DNA of 64,000 bases from an uncultured Alistipes sp. (GCF_949296715.1 NZ_CASFQD010000025.1:62001-126000), one strand, 5' to 3'; positions 1 through 8,804 are shown, numbered from the stretch's first letter. The notes: generated from the letters alone by a model not told the origin. Translations and numbers: made by a program.

Positions 1-696
1 TGCGCACGCCTCCTTGAATTTATCCAGGAACCACACCATCTGTTCGTCGACGGTCATGTGGCTGTTGTCCAGCACGACGGCGTCGTCGGCCTGCCGCAGG
101 GGCGACACGGCGCGGCTCATGTCGGCCTTGTCGCGTTCGCGGACGTTGCGCTCGATCTCCTCGAGCGTCACGTGCTCGCCCTTGGCCGTCAGTTCGTCGT
201 AGCGGCGCCGCGCCCGTACCGCGGGGTCGGCCGTCATGAAGAGCTTGAGCTCGGCGTCGGGGAAGACCACCGTGCCGATGTCGCGCCCGTCCATCACCAC
301 GCCGCGGCGGCGGCCCATCTCCTGCTGCATGGCTACGAGCTTGCTCCGCACGGCGGGGATGGCGCTCACGCGGCTCACGCAGTTCGAGACCTCGATGGTG
401 CGGATTTTGCCCTCGACCAGGTCCCCGTTGACGTAGATGTCGCTGGCGCCGCGCTCGGGGTTGAAGCGGAAGGTGATCGAGATGTCGTCGAGCAACCGCA
501 CGACGGCCTCCTCGTCGACCATGCCCGAGCGGATGGCGCCGTGTTCGAGGGCGTAGAGCGTCACGGCGCGGTACATGGCGCCCGTGTCGATGAAAATATA
601 ACCCAGCCGTGCGGCGATGGCCTTGGCGAAGGTGCTTTTGCCGCAGGACGAGAATCCGTCCACGGCGATGATGATCTTGCGTTTAGTGTCCGACAT
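1..696 (-). CDS. cmk: Cytidylate kinase (3' end cut by the window edge)
   Basis: Phosphorylates CMP and dCMP with ATP in the cytoplasm for pyrimidine nucleotide supply. The 232 visible codons start at an ATG (694-696) and read MSDTKRKIIIAVDGFSSCGK, with the P-loop GFSSCGKST at residues 14-22, DTGAMYR just after it, and the later GRDIGTVVFPDAELK segment typical of the NMP-kinase fold. The family is about 225-235 residues, so nearly the whole protein is present and only the stop lies outside. The start overlaps the 3' end of the upstream exporter gene by 14 bases, so the two are probably cotranscribed from the promoter near 1421. Identification is firm. Confidence 0.95.
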   Translation of the reverse strand, partial: MSDTKRKIIIAVDGFSSCGKSTFAKAIAARLGYIFIDTGAMYRAVTLYALEHGAIRSGMVDEEAVVRLLDDISITFRFNPERGASDIYVNGDLVEGKIRTIEVSNCVSRVSAIPAVRSKLVAMQQEMGRRRGVVMDGRDIGTVVFPDAELKLFMTADPAVRARRRYDELTAKGEHVTLEEIERNVRERDKADMSRAVSPLRQADDAVVLDNSHMTVDEQMVWFLDKFKEACA

Positions 697-1360
697 TGGG
701 GAATATGTCAAAAAATGTGGATAGTATCGTGTAGATGCCGAGGACGCCGATGACGAGTCCTGCGACGTGGTTGATCGTGAGCATGTGGCGGGGCCGGAAC
801 TTGCGGCGGAAGAGGTTGACCACGCAGGCCAGCAGGGTCCACCAGGCCGAGGCGCCGCCGAAGAAGCCGACGATGACGAAGACGGCGCGCATGAAGCCTC
901 CGAATCCCGAGTCGGTCATGTCGCCGCTCGAAATCTTGAAGACGGCGAAGAAGGCGAGGATGTAGGGGACGACCATGATGAAGTTGGCGATCGTCAGGCC
1001 GAAGATCGAGACGAAATCCTGCCACAGGGAGCTTTTGCCGGCACGGTTGCGGCGGATCTGCGGCACGGGGTTCTGCGAGAAGATGTAGACGCCGACGATG
1101 ACGACGAAGATGCCGCCGATGACACGCAGCAGGGTGTTGTACTGTTCGATGCGGGTCTGGAGCATCGAGTAGAAGAAGAGCGCCGCCATGGCCATGATGG
1201 TGTCGGCGCAGGCCACGCCGATTCCCGAGACGATGCCCGAGCGGCGGCTTTTCGAGAGGGTGCGCTGGATGCAGAGCACCGCCACAGGGCCGACCGTGAT
1301 CGACGCCGCCACGCCTACGCAGATGCCGCGGAAGAGAACTTCCAGAATGTCGAATGCCAT
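683..1360 (-). CDS. LysE/RhtB-family transporter
   Basis: Predicted inner-membrane exporter of 225 residues with about six hydrophobic segments. The N-terminal part, around SITVGPVAVLCIQRTLS, carries the glycine/proline signature of LysE-type amino-acid exporters. I chose the ATG at 1358-1360 (MAFDILEVLFRG). An in-frame start 63 bases upstream would add a charged 21-residue leader before the first membrane helix and would sit at the promoter. A perfect -7 element (TATCTTTG, minus strand) lies at 1421-1428. The substrate cannot be read from sequence. The gene overlaps cmk by 14 bases, which suggests translational coupling rather than a shared pathway. Confidence 0.85.
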   Translation of the reverse strand: MAFDILEVLFRGICVGVAASITVGPVAVLCIQRTLSKSRRSGIVSGIGVACADTIMAMAALFFYSMLQTRIEQYNTLLRVIGGIFVVIVGVYIFSQNPVPQIRRNRAGKSSLWQDFVSIFGLTIANFIMVVPYILAFFAVFKISSGDMTDSGFGGFMRAVFVIVGFFGGASAWWTLLACVVNLFRRKFRPRHMLTINHVAGLVIGVLGIYTILSTFFDIFPNVGH

Positions 1361-1420
1361 GTTAACCTTGTTGCCGTGCGCCTGTCGTGCGCGGGTGAGT
1401 ACTCGTGTGTCTTCAGGCAA

Positions 1421-1428
1421 CAAAGATA
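1421..1428 (-). promoter_or_regulatory. -7 element for the LysE-type gene and cmk
   Basis: The minus strand reads TATCTTTG, a perfect match to the Bacteroidota -7 consensus TAnnTTTG, 60 bases upstream of the chosen start codon. No clear -33 TTTG is seen at the usual spacing. Confidence 0.6.
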
Positions 1429-1559
1429 CGAAAAAGCTCCGACTTCCGCGTCGGGGAGAGCAAAAAAAGGGGCGTGTCCGTTCAACCCGAAGGCGGGGAT
1501 GTTGATAAAAAATCGAAAACTTTTGACACCCGGCATCTCTTTCGCGGCCCGAAATTCGT

Positions 1560-1567
1560 TACTTTTG
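1560..1567 (+). promoter_or_regulatory. -7 element for the DUF3467 gene
   Basis: TACTTTTG matches TAnnTTTG and lies 21 bases upstream of the start codon at 1589. Together with 1421-1428 it makes this a divergent promoter region. Confidence 0.6.
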
Positions 1568-1588
1568 TGAAAACAACACTTTCCGACC

Positions 1589-1894
1589 ATGGCCGATACA
1601 AAACAATTCGGGCTCGACGTGGAGCTCGGCGACGACGTGGCCCAGGGCCACTATTCGAATCTGGCGATCATATCGCACTCCACTTCGGAGTTCATTCTCG
1701 ACTTTGCGACCGTGCTGCCGGGCGTGCAGAAGGCCCGCGTGAAGAGCCGCATCATCCTGACGCCCGAACATGCCAAGCGGCTGCTGCGCTCGCTGCAGGA
1801 GAACATCGTGCGCTACGAGACCAACGTGGGCAAGATCGTGATTCCCACGCCGCAGGCGGGCTCGGACAACGGGCCCAAGATGGGCCAGGCCTGA
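1589..1894 (+). CDS. DUF3467 domain-containing protein
   Basis: A 101-residue soluble protein starting MADTKQFGLDVELGDDVAQG. The block GHYSNLAIISHSTSEFILDF followed by LPG and a TPEHAKRLL segment is the pattern of the DUF3467 family, common in Bacteroidota and of unknown molecular function. There is no signal peptide or membrane helix, so it should be cytoplasmic. It stands alone, with its own promoter at 1560-1567 and a hairpin terminator about 220 bases downstream. The family assignment is good; no role can be stated. Confidence 0.85.
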   Translation: MADTKQFGLDVELGDDVAQGHYSNLAIISHSTSEFILDFATVLPGVQKARVKSRIILTPEHAKRLLRSLQENIVRYETNVGKIVIPTPQAGSDNGPKMGQA

Positions 1895-2114
1895 TCCGCG
1901 GGCCGGGGTGCGGCGGGCGGCTGCCGCGGGGCGGACACTTCCGCTCCGGATGGCGGTGCTGTGCGGAGCCCGCATGCCGGGGCTTCGCGTTTTTACGGCC
2001 GCATGATGCGGCTCCGGCCCTGCCGGTGGGAGCCGCTGCGACCCGCCGCAGCCTTGTCCGGTCCGGCCCCGGACTGAAAAGCCTCCTGCACCCGGTGCCG
2101 GCAGCCATGACATG

Positions 2115-2150
2115 AAAAAACCGTTCGAAACTGATTCGGACGGTTTTTTT
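2115..2150. terminator. Bidirectional rho-independent terminator
   Basis: AAAAAACCGT and ACGGTTTTTT form a stem with T-runs on both strands. It lies between the convergent DUF3467 and folC genes and can serve both. Confidence 0.8.
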
Positions 2151-2189
2151 CGTCTGTGTGTCCGCGTTCCGGCGGCATGGCCCTGCGGC

Positions 2190-3479
2190 CTACAACGCCT
2201 CGGCGACGACGTAGGTGCTGCCGCCGATGAAGATCATGTCCTCGGCCGAGGCCAGCTCGCGGGCGCGCGCCACGGCGGCCTTCACCTCCTCGACCGTCTC
2301 GCCCTGCAGACCATAGATTGCCGCCTTGGCCGTCAGCTCGGCAGCCGGCAGGGCGCGGTCGCTGTGCGCCTGCGTGAAGATGTAGTGCGCGTCGTGGGGC
2401 AGCAGGGGCAGGATGTGCGCCAGGTCCTTGTCGCGCACGAAGCCCATGACGCAGTAGAGCGCGCGGTGGGGCGTGGCCTTCAGCTGCTCGGCGACGTAGG
2501 CGATGCCGTGGGCGTTGTGGCCCGTGTCGCAGACGGCGAGCGGCTCGCGGCCGAGCGTCTGCCAGCGTCCCATGAGCGAGGTGTTGGCTGCGGCGCAGCG
2601 CACCCCTTCGATGTAGGCGCGGCGCGAGATGGTCAGCGGCGTCTCCTCGTGCAGGAAGTCCACGGCGGCCGAGGCCGTGATGATGTTCCGCGCCTGATAG
2701 TTGCCCTGCAGGTCCAGCGTCAGGTCGAAGCGGTGCCCGTCGCGCGTGCGGCGCAGGGTGAAGCGCTGCCCGTCGCCCTCCATGTGCTGCTCCTCGCACG
2801 TGAAGAGCTGCTCGGCATAAATCACCTTCGACTTGTTGGCCGCGGCGGCCTGCTCGATGACGCCGTTGTAGCGCACGTCGCTCTCGCCGACGACCACCGG
2901 AATGCTCTTCTTGATGATGCCGGCCTTCTCGGCGGCGATTTTCTGGAGCGTGTCGCCCAACAGGGCCGTGTGCTCCAGCCCGATGTTGGTGATGACGCTC
3001 AGTATCGGCACGATGATGTTCGTGGCGTCGAGCCGTCCGCCCAGCCCCGTCTCGATGACGGCCACCTCGACGTCGCTCTGCGCGAAGTAGTCGAAGGCCA
3101 TCGCGGCCGTCATCTCGAAGAACGAGAGTTCGAGGTCGACCATCTTGTCGTGGTGCTTGTCGACGAAGTTGACGACCTTCTGCTTGGGAATCATCTCGCC
3201 GTCGACGCGGATGCGCTCGCGGAAATCCTGCAGGTGGGGCGAGGTGAAGAGCCCCGTGCGGTATCCGGCCTGCTGGAGCACCGAGGCGATGATGTGCGAC
3301 ACGGACCCCTTGCCGTTCGTTCCGGCGACGTGGATCGTGAAGAAGTTGCGCTGCGGATTGCCCAGGTGGCGGCAGAACGCGGCGATGCGCTCCAATCCCG
3401 GCTTGTAGGCCGTCGTGCCCTTGGTTTCGAAGACGGGCAGCGACTGGAAGAGGAATTCGAGGGTTTGGTTGTAATTCAT
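2190..3479 (-). CDS. folC: Bifunctional folylpolyglutamate synthase / dihydrofolate synthase
   Basis: Adds glutamate to dihydropteroate and to folates in the cytoplasm, using ATP. The 429-residue product contains the Mur-ligase-like P-loop GTNGKGS at residues 53-59 and the characteristic TSPHL segment near residue 80. It also has GLGGRLDATNI in the central domain and a C-terminal domain with CDTGHNAHG. I chose the ATG at 3477-3479 (MNYNQTLEFLFQSL), which matches usual family N-termini; an in-frame start 63 bases upstream would extend into the lnt gene. It begins 22 bases after lnt, so lnt-folC is a likely operon. Length and motifs are normal for the family. Confidence 0.95.
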   Translation of the reverse strand: MNYNQTLEFLFQSLPVFETKGTTAYKPGLERIAAFCRHLGNPQRNFFTIHVAGTNGKGSVSHIIASVLQQAGYRTGLFTSPHLQDFRERIRVDGEMIPKQKVVNFVDKHHDKMVDLELSFFEMTAAMAFDYFAQSDVEVAVIETGLGGRLDATNIIVPILSVITNIGLEHTALLGDTLQKIAAEKAGIIKKSIPVVVGESDVRYNGVIEQAAAANKSKVIYAEQLFTCEEQHMEGDGQRFTLRRTRDGHRFDLTLDLQGNYQARNIITASAAVDFLHEETPLTISRRAYIEGVRCAAANTSLMGRWQTLGREPLAVCDTGHNAHGIAYVAEQLKATPHRALYCVMGFVRDKDLAHILPLLPHDAHYIFTQAHSDRALPAAELTAKAAIYGLQGETVEEVKAAVARARELASAEDMIFIGGSTYVVAEAL

Positions 3480-3501
3480 ATCGGGATGCGGATTGTTTGT
3501 A

Positions 3502-5088
3502 TTACGGTACGAGGTAATTCCGCCGTTTGACACGGTAGGCAACGAAGTAGAGCACCGAGAGCAACGTCACATACTGTGCGATGCGGCCCAGGTAGTCGCC
3601 GTAGCGGGTGTAGAAGGTCTGTGCGGAGCAGAGCGGCACGCGTGCCGTGATGACGCCGCGCTCCTCCCAGCCGAGGGTCTCGCCCACGTCGCCGCGCGGG
3701 GAGATGAAGCCCGAGCGGCCCGTGTTGGCCGAGCGGGCGATGGCGCGACGGTGCTCGATGGCGCGCAGGCGCGAAATCGAGAAGAGGTGGCGGTATCCGG
3801 GCGTGTCGCCCCACCAGCCGTCGTTCGAGACGATGGCCATGAACTGTGCGCCGCGGCGCACGAAGTCGCCGAAGAAGTCGCCGTAGAGCCCCTCGTAGCA
3901 GATTGCCGGGCCCATGCGCACGCCGCCGTGCTCGAAGGCCGTGCCGTGCTGTCCCATGCCGATTTGCCCCACGACGCCGCCGAGGTCGATGACGAGGAAC
4001 TGCATGAGGTCGAAGACAATCGTCGGGGTGTTCTCCACGCCGATGACCAGCTTGCCCTTGTGGTGAATCTGGGTCTGTCCGGCGGAGTCGAGCCCCACGG
4101 CTGAGTTGAAGTTGTCGTAGCGTGCCGGGCTGAAGGGGATGCTGCGGGCCGTGCGGGGATAGACGCCGCCGGTGTAGAGCACGCGCGTGCCGGCTCCGGT
4201 GACGAGCAGGGCGCCGGGATGCGTGGCGCGGAGCGTGTCGCGCAGCTCCTGCCAGAAGGCGCCCGGTGCGGTGTCGCCGGGCTGCTCCGTGAGCCCCGGC
4301 TCCCAGTAGTAGCCCGGTACGGCGGTCTCGGGCAGGAGGATGAAGTCGGCGTTGGACGGCACCTGCGCCAACAGGTCGGCGATGTTGCGCTCCTGCAGCG
4401 CCTCGTCGTCGTGGAACTTGTCGTAGCAGTCGACGTTGGGCTGGATGACGCTGACGGTGACGCTCCCCTCGTCGGGGTCGTTCCACGACCGCCCGATGAC
4501 GAGCGAGCCGATGACGGGCAGCAGCAGGGCTGCGGCGGCCGAGACCCAGCGCCGGAGGTTGCGGCGCTGCTGCCACGCCTCGAAAAAGAGGATGTTGCAG
4601 ACGAGCACCCAGAGCGAGCCGCCGAAGACGCCGGTATATTCATACCACTGCACGGCCCACACGTCGTGCGAGAATCCGTTGCCGAGGATGAGCCACGGCC
4701 ACGAAAATTCGCCTGTCGTGTACCAGTATTCGGTCATAATCCATGCCGCGACAAGCGTCGTGTAGGCCAACGGCTTGGGCGCGCGCTTGGAGACGGTATG
4801 GAAGAGCATGAAGGCGATCAGGTTGAGGAAGGTCGAGGCGAGGGTCGCCGCGACGGGTCCCACGGGCGTGGCGTACCATATCCACCAGACGGTGGCGGCG
4901 TTCCAGAGTACGAACGTGAGGGTTGCCCAGCCGAACATGCCCCACCAGGCGCGGCGCGAGGCGTTGTAGGAGGCGCTCACCCACAGCAGCGGGACAAACG
5001 CCGCGGGCAGGGTGAATCCCGTCAGACCGAGCCAGCCCGGAACGAGCAGGAGCGCCGAAAGAAGTACCGCCGCGAATCTTCGAGACAT
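3502..5088 (-). CDS. lnt: Apolipoprotein N-acyltransferase
   Basis: Adds the third acyl chain to the N-terminal cysteine of lipoproteins at the periplasmic face of the inner membrane. The 528-residue protein has about six to seven N-terminal membrane helices, then a nitrilase-type domain. By alignment to the known triad the catalytic residues are Glu254 (LLPETAVPG), Lys344 (HHKGKLV) and Cys397 (GPAICYEGLYG). The start is the ATG at 5086-5088 (MSRRFAAVLL), since the next in-frame extension runs upstream past the promoter. A minus-strand -7 element at 5109-5116 fits. The many lipoproteins in this window are its likely clients. Confidence 0.93.
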   Translation of the reverse strand: MSRRFAAVLLSALLLVPGWLGLTGFTLPAAFVPLLWVSASYNASRRAWWGMFGWATLTFVLWNAATVWWIWYATPVGPVAATLASTFLNLIAFMLFHTVSKRAPKPLAYTTLVAAWIMTEYWYTTGEFSWPWLILGNGFSHDVWAVQWYEYTGVFGGSLWVLVCNILFFEAWQQRRNLRRWVSAAAALLLPVIGSLVIGRSWNDPDEGSVTVSVIQPNVDCYDKFHDDEALQERNIADLLAQVPSNADFILLPETAVPGYYWEPGLTEQPGDTAPGAFWQELRDTLRATHPGALLVTGAGTRVLYTGGVYPRTARSIPFSPARYDNFNSAVGLDSAGQTQIHHKGKLVIGVENTPTIVFDLMQFLVIDLGGVVGQIGMGQHGTAFEHGGVRMGPAICYEGLYGDFFGDFVRRGAQFMAIVSNDGWWGDTPGYRHLFSISRLRAIEHRRAIARSANTGRSGFISPRGDVGETLGWEERGVITARVPLCSAQTFYTRYGDYLGRIAQYVTLLSVLYFVAYRVKRRNYLVP

Positions 5089-5108
5089 TGGGTGAGATTT
5101 TACGCCGA

Positions 5109-5116
5109 CAAAAGTA
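5109..5116 (-). promoter_or_regulatory. -7 element for lnt-folC
   Basis: The minus strand reads TACTTTTG, 20 bases upstream of the lnt start. A second TACTTTTG for the divergent gene lies 31 bases away, giving a compact back-to-back promoter pair. Confidence 0.65.
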
Positions 5117-5147
5117 CGCAAACGGGGGCATATTTCAAAATAATTCC

Positions 5148-5155
5148 TACTTTTG
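5148..5155 (+). promoter_or_regulatory. -7 element for the GH109-type gene
   Basis: TACTTTTG on the plus strand, 27 bases upstream of the start codon at 5183. Confidence 0.65.
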
Positions 5156-5182
5156 TACAAAACACTTACAAACCCGTTCACA

Positions 5183-6583
5183 ATGAAGAAATTTACGCTT
5201 TTATGCGGGTGCGTCCTGGCCGCCCTGCTGCTTGCCGCATGCGGCGCCCCCGAGGGATATTCGGTGCGTGACGGGGTGATCGTCTTCGACGAACCCGCCC
5301 GCGAACCCGGACAGCAGTCGGTGCTGGGCCTCCGCTGTGCGCCGATTGACACCGTCCGGGTGGGATTTGTCGGGCTGGGCATGCGCGGCCCGGGGGCCGT
5401 GGAGCGCTTCACACACCTCGACGGTGTGGAAATCAAGGCGCTGTGCGACCTCTATCCCGAGCGCGTGGCCTCCGCACAGGAGATTCTCGCGCGGCGCGGC
5501 CTGCCCGAGGCGGCCGCCTACAGCGGCGAGGAGGGGTGGAAGGAGCTCTGCCGCCGCGACGACATCGACCTGGTCTACATCGCCACGCCGTGGCAGCTGC
5601 ACACCCCGATGGCGGTCTACGCCATGGAGCAGGGCAAGCACGTGGCCCTCGAGGTCCCCGCGGCGATGACGCTCGAGGAGTGCTGGCAGCTGGTCAACAC
5701 GGCCGAGCGGACGCAGCGCCACTGCATGATGCTCGAAAACTGCGTCTACGACTTCTTTGAGTTGACGACGCTCAACATGGCCCAGCAGGGCCTTTTCGGG
5801 GAGATTCTCCACGTCGAGGGCTCCTACATCCACAACCTGGAGGAGTTCTGGGACTACTATCAGGGCAACTGGCGTCTGGATTTCAACCAGAAGAACCGCG
5901 GCGACGTCTACGCCACGCACGGGCTCGGCCCCGCCTGCCAGCTGCTGAACATCCACCGCGGCGATCGGATGACCTACCTCGTGGCGATGGACACGAAGTC
6001 GGTCAACGGGCTGAAGCTCGCGCGCGAGAAGATGGGCGCCGAGACCTTTGCCAACGCCGACCATACGCTCACGCTCATCAAGACCGAGCAGGGGCGCACG
6101 ATCCACCTTCAGCACAACGTCTACACGCCGCGGCCCTACAGCCGCATGTACCAGCTGACCGGTACGGAGGGCTTCGCCAACAAGTACCCCGTCGAGGGGT
6201 ATGCGTTCCGGCCCGAGCAGCTGGCCGGCAGCGGCATTCCGGACCACGAGAACCTCTCGGCACACGGTTTTGTGCCCGAGGAGGTGAAGGCGCAGTTGAT
6301 GGCCCGTTACAAGCATCCGATCCTGCTGGAGGTCGAGGAGAAGGCCCGCGAGGTGGGCGGTCATGGCGGCATGGACTTCATCATGGACTACCGGCTGGTC
6401 TACTGCCTGCACCACGGCCTGCCGCTTGACCAGGATGTCTACGACGCGGCCGAATGGTCGTGCATCGGGGCCCTGACGCGCATGTCGCTCGAGCACAACA
6501 GCGCTCCGGTGGCCGTCCCGGACTTCACGCGCGGCGACTGGGCGAAGATCGACGGCTGCCGCCACGCCATGGTGACCGACTGA
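5183..6583 (+). CDS. Gfo/Idh/MocA oxidoreductase-fold lipoprotein, GH109-like
   Basis: A 466-residue lipoprotein: the signal sequence ends LLLAAC with the lipidated cysteine at position 20. A Rossmann dinucleotide-binding fold follows (GFVGLGMRG, residues 61-69). GMRG, EVPAAMTLEECW and the ATHGLGP segment are typical of GH109 enzymes, which cleave alpha-N-acetylgalactosamine by an NAD-dependent mechanism. The closest activity is therefore alpha-N-acetylgalactosaminidase in the periplasm or on the outer membrane, acting on mucin-type glycans. Substrate specificity in this family varies, so the exact sugar is an inference. I used the ATG at 5183 because it gives a clean lipoprotein signal. It is transcribed alone and ended by the hairpin at 6667-6709. 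Confidence 0.85.
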   Translation: MKKFTLLCGCVLAALLLAACGAPEGYSVRDGVIVFDEPAREPGQQSVLGLRCAPIDTVRVGFVGLGMRGPGAVERFTHLDGVEIKALCDLYPERVASAQEILARRGLPEAAAYSGEEGWKELCRRDDIDLVYIATPWQLHTPMAVYAMEQGKHVALEVPAAMTLEECWQLVNTAERTQRHCMMLENCVYDFFELTTLNMAQQGLFGEILHVEGSYIHNLEEFWDYYQGNWRLDFNQKNRGDVYATHGLGPACQLLNIHRGDRMTYLVAMDTKSVNGLKLAREKMGAETFANADHTLTLIKTEQGRTIHLQHNVYTPRPYSRMYQLTGTEGFANKYPVEGYAFRPEQLAGSGIPDHENLSAHGFVPEEVKAQLMARYKHPILLEVEEKAREVGGHGGMDFIMDYRLVYCLHHGLPLDQDVYDAAEWSCIGALTRMSLEHNSAPVAVPDFTRGDWAKIDGCRHAMVTD

Positions 6584-6666
6584 CGCCCGGCCGTGTCCGG
6601 TATTTGTCGGATGCGTGGGGACGATGGATCCCGCGGCGGCATGGAACCGGAGAGAAAATAATAAAT

Positions 6667-6709
6667 GGAAGCGGAATCTCCGTCGGGAGTCCGCTTCCTG
6701 CTTTTTTTT
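6667..6709 (+). terminator. Rho-independent terminator
   Basis: GGAAGCGGA and TCCGCTTCC pair around a 14-base loop, followed closely by eight T residues. It ends the GH109-type transcript. Confidence 0.8.
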
Positions 6710-6831
6710 GAGCGTTTCGCAGTCGGGATCCTTGTTGCCCGCATACGTCGGAGATGCCGGTTGGACGTCGGGCAGCTCGGACTGGGTGCGGATTTTTGCG
6801 CGGCCGGGACAATGGTTTCGAGAAAAGGAAT

Positions 6832-6839
6832 TATCTTTG
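6832..6839 (+). promoter_or_regulatory. -7 element for the EEP-family gene
   Basis: TATCTTTG, a perfect -7 match, 30 bases before the start at 6870. The start also has a purine-rich GGAGG 5 bases upstream, unusual for this phylum, which supports the chosen ATG. Confidence 0.6.
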
Positions 6840-6869
6840 CACTTACTCACGTGTAATGTCGGAGGCGGA

Positions 6870-7916
6870 ATGAAACGGAAACGGGTGTCCTTGTTCGATC
6901 TCTTGTCGGTGGCGGCGACAGGCCTGCTGCTCGGCGCGGCCCTGCTGTGTCGTTACGCGTCGGATGTTTCGCCGGAGACAGGCCGCTTCTGGGCGCTGCT
7001 GGCCCTTGCCATGCCGGGTGTGCTGCTGCTGAACCTTGCCGCGCTGCTCTATTGGCTGCTGCGGCGCCGCTGGTTTGTCTGCCTGCTGCCGCTCGCGGCG
7101 CTCGGCTGGAATGGCGGCTACGTCTCGGCCATGGTGCAGCCGCCCCGGCTGAAAAACTCACCGGAGCGTGCCGACCTGCGCGTGGCGACGCTCAATGCCT
7201 TCAATTTCGATCTGGGCGAATCCCGCTACCAAACGGCGCAGTCCGTTGCCGAAATGATGGACCGGGAACAGGTCGACGTCCTCTGCGTGCAGGAGTTCCC
7301 GGTCTTTGCGGACACTCCCGTAGACAGCCTGCTCAACTTTTTTACTCCGCATTTCCCTTATTGCGTGCAGGATGGCTGGGAGGCTATCTTGAGCCGTTAT
7401 CCGATCGTGGCGTCCCGCTATGCGCGCTATGCTGATTCCTGGAATGCCTATCTTTGGACCGATCTTGCGGTTGGCGACGATACGGTGCGGGTTATTTCTG
7501 TGCACCTGCAGACCACGGGCATCGCGGCACAGCGGGCCCGATACCGGAAGGATCACAACCGGGAGGCGCCTGTCGAGAAACTGCTCGGCGAGGTGGAGCG
7601 CAACAGCCGTATCCGGGCCCGGCAGGTGCAGGAGATCCACGCGCTGATCGACTCGGTCCGCGGTCCGCTTGTTCTGGCCGGGGACTTCAACGATACCCCC
7701 TCGTCGTATGCCTACCGTCAGATCGCCCGCCGCCTGCGGGACGGGTTCCGGGCGGCCGGTCACGGCTATGGCAGTACGTTCCGTCCTTTGGGCGGCGTGC
7801 TGCGCATCGACTATATCTTCTGCAACGACTTCCTGCGCTGTGTCGACTACCGCACCCTGCCCGATGCGGTCAGCGACCACCGGGCCGTCATCGCCGATTT
7901 CGAGTTCCGCCGGTAG
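6870..7916 (+). CDS. Membrane-anchored endonuclease/exonuclease/phosphatase family protein
   Basis: A 348-residue protein with two to three N-terminal hydrophobic helices (about residues 10-90), then an EEP (DNase I-like) phosphoesterase domain. Metal-site and catalytic motifs are in order: LRVATLNAFNF, VDVLCVQEFP, ISVHLQTTG, LAGDFNDTPSS, IDYIFCND and SDHRAVIADFEF. The family cleaves phosphodiesters or phosphomonoesters of nucleic acids, phospholipids or sugars, and topology would place the domain in the periplasm. The substrate is unknown. The start at 6870 has a GGAGG ribosome-binding site and a -7 box nearby; in-frame codons further upstream lie before the promoter. Confidence 0.85.
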   Translation: MKRKRVSLFDLLSVAATGLLLGAALLCRYASDVSPETGRFWALLALAMPGVLLLNLAALLYWLLRRRWFVCLLPLAALGWNGGYVSAMVQPPRLKNSPERADLRVATLNAFNFDLGESRYQTAQSVAEMMDREQVDVLCVQEFPVFADTPVDSLLNFFTPHFPYCVQDGWEAILSRYPIVASRYARYADSWNAYLWTDLAVGDDTVRVISVHLQTTGIAAQRARYRKDHNREAPVEKLLGEVERNSRIRARQVQEIHALIDSVRGPLVLAGDFNDTPSSYAYRQIARRLRDGFRAAGHGYGSTFRPLGGVLRIDYIFCNDFLRCVDYRTLPDAVSDHRAVIADFEFRR

Positions 7917-7985
7917 TCAAATCTTCTCTTGCGGAGAGCTCCGACCCTGTCGCGAGCGTGTTGCCGCCGGTATATGGTCTCCGGC

Positions 7986-8426
7986 TCATGGCGTCTCCGG
8001 CTCTTCGGGGCAAATTCCCTCTTTGGTAAACCGGATGCAAAAACCGTCGTTGATAGCGATTATCCTGAGGACCTCTCGGTGGCCGTATGTCCCGATTCGG
8101 GAGGGGTCGGGGGCCCCGAAATCATAGTCTAAATCGAGTAGCAGCGGGTATTGTTTGTCGTTTATCACGGCATACCGGTTCGAGGCCTTTGCCCAGTCGA
8201 TGTAATCCCGGCCGGTGTTCACGAAGAGTTCGTAGACGCCGTTTCCCTTCCGGTATAAGGTCATGGAGAACTTGAGCTCCGCCGATTGCAGCCTGCGCTC
8301 GATATAGTCGTTGATCTCCGCCTCCACCTCGTCGGGGGACACGTAAAGAATCTTGTCGTCGCTCTTGCCCCTTGCCGGGCCGGTGCAGACGACGAGGGCC
8401 AGCAGGATTGAAAGGATTTTCTTCAT
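7986..8426 (-). CDS. Hypothetical secreted protein, no recognised family
   Basis: A 146-residue product beginning MKKILSILLALVVCTGPARG, a Sec signal peptide likely cleaved near residue 20. The mature part is soluble, mixed alpha/beta by appearance, with charged and aromatic segments and a C-terminal tail ending PEEPETP. I do not recognise a domain. It reads leftwards with no obvious partner. A near-consensus -7 (TATCTTTA, minus strand) at 8575-8582 is about 150 bases upstream, so the leader would be long. It is probably real because of the signal peptide and the absence of a better reading on the other strand. Confidence 0.55.
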   Translation of the reverse strand: MKKILSILLALVVCTGPARGKSDDKILYVSPDEVEAEINDYIERRLQSAELKFSMTLYRKGNGVYELFVNTGRDYIDWAKASNRYAVINDKQYPLLLDLDYDFGAPDPSRIGTYGHREVLRIIAINDGFCIRFTKEGICPEEPETP

Positions 8427-8732
8427 CGGTCGAGTTGTTTTTGCCGTGCGTTGCCACCTCGATTATTAAATGGTGTGTCTTTTTTCGCGTCTGTCCGGGC
8501 CGATTCAGCGGCCGATCAGGCGGGGAAACCGCGCGGAACGAATCTTTGCCGAGGGGATTCTCCCGAAGACAGGATAAAGATACGACAGATGAGGCGTAAA
8601 GGCAAGCACTCGCGGTCTTTTTTCCGCGGCGGGTATCCGGACGGCAGGTGACGGATGGGGCGAATCCCGCCCGCGCCCCTTGCCGCATACGAAAAAGAGG
8701 TCGCATCCTGCGATGCAACCTCCTGATTTTCG
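8427..8732. other. Intergenic region between the orphan gene and tRNA-Thr
   Basis: About 300 bases with no convincing gene. It holds a near-consensus minus-strand -7 (8575-8582, TATCTTTA) for the secreted orphan and the tRNA terminator hairpin at 8692-8722. Confidence 0.5.
8692..8722 (-). terminator. Terminator of tRNA-Thr
   Basis: On the minus strand a GAGGT/ACCTC stem extended by GCAT/ATGC pairs is followed by five T residues, directly downstream of the tRNA. Confidence 0.75.
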
Positions 8733-8804
8733 AGCCGAAACCGAGATTTGAACTCGGGACCCCTTCATTACGAGTGAAGTGCTCTACCGCTGAGCTATTT
8801 CGGC
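8733..8804 (-). tRNA. tRNA-Thr (anticodon CGU)
   Basis: The minus strand folds as a complete cloverleaf: acceptor GCCGAAA/TTTCGGC, D arm GCTC/GAGC, anticodon stem CTTCA/TGAAG with loop CTCGTAA, and T arm CCGAG/CTCGG with TTCAAAT. Anticodon CGU decodes ACG threonine codons, which are frequent in this GC-rich window. The 3' CCA is not encoded. An imperfect promoter (GATATTTG at 8836-8843, with TTG 20 bases upstream) precedes it. Confidence 0.95.

Noticed and set aside
1436..1466. Minus-strand terminator hairpin between divergent promoters
   Set aside because: The stem needs a two-base bulge and would end no known transcript.
2112..3530. 472-codon plus-strand frame opposite folC
   Set aside because: It begins inside the terminator and mirrors folC; low-complexity translation.
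5089..5436. N-terminal extension of lnt
   Set aside because: It would cross the divergent promoters and the GH109-type gene and add no membrane or signal feature.
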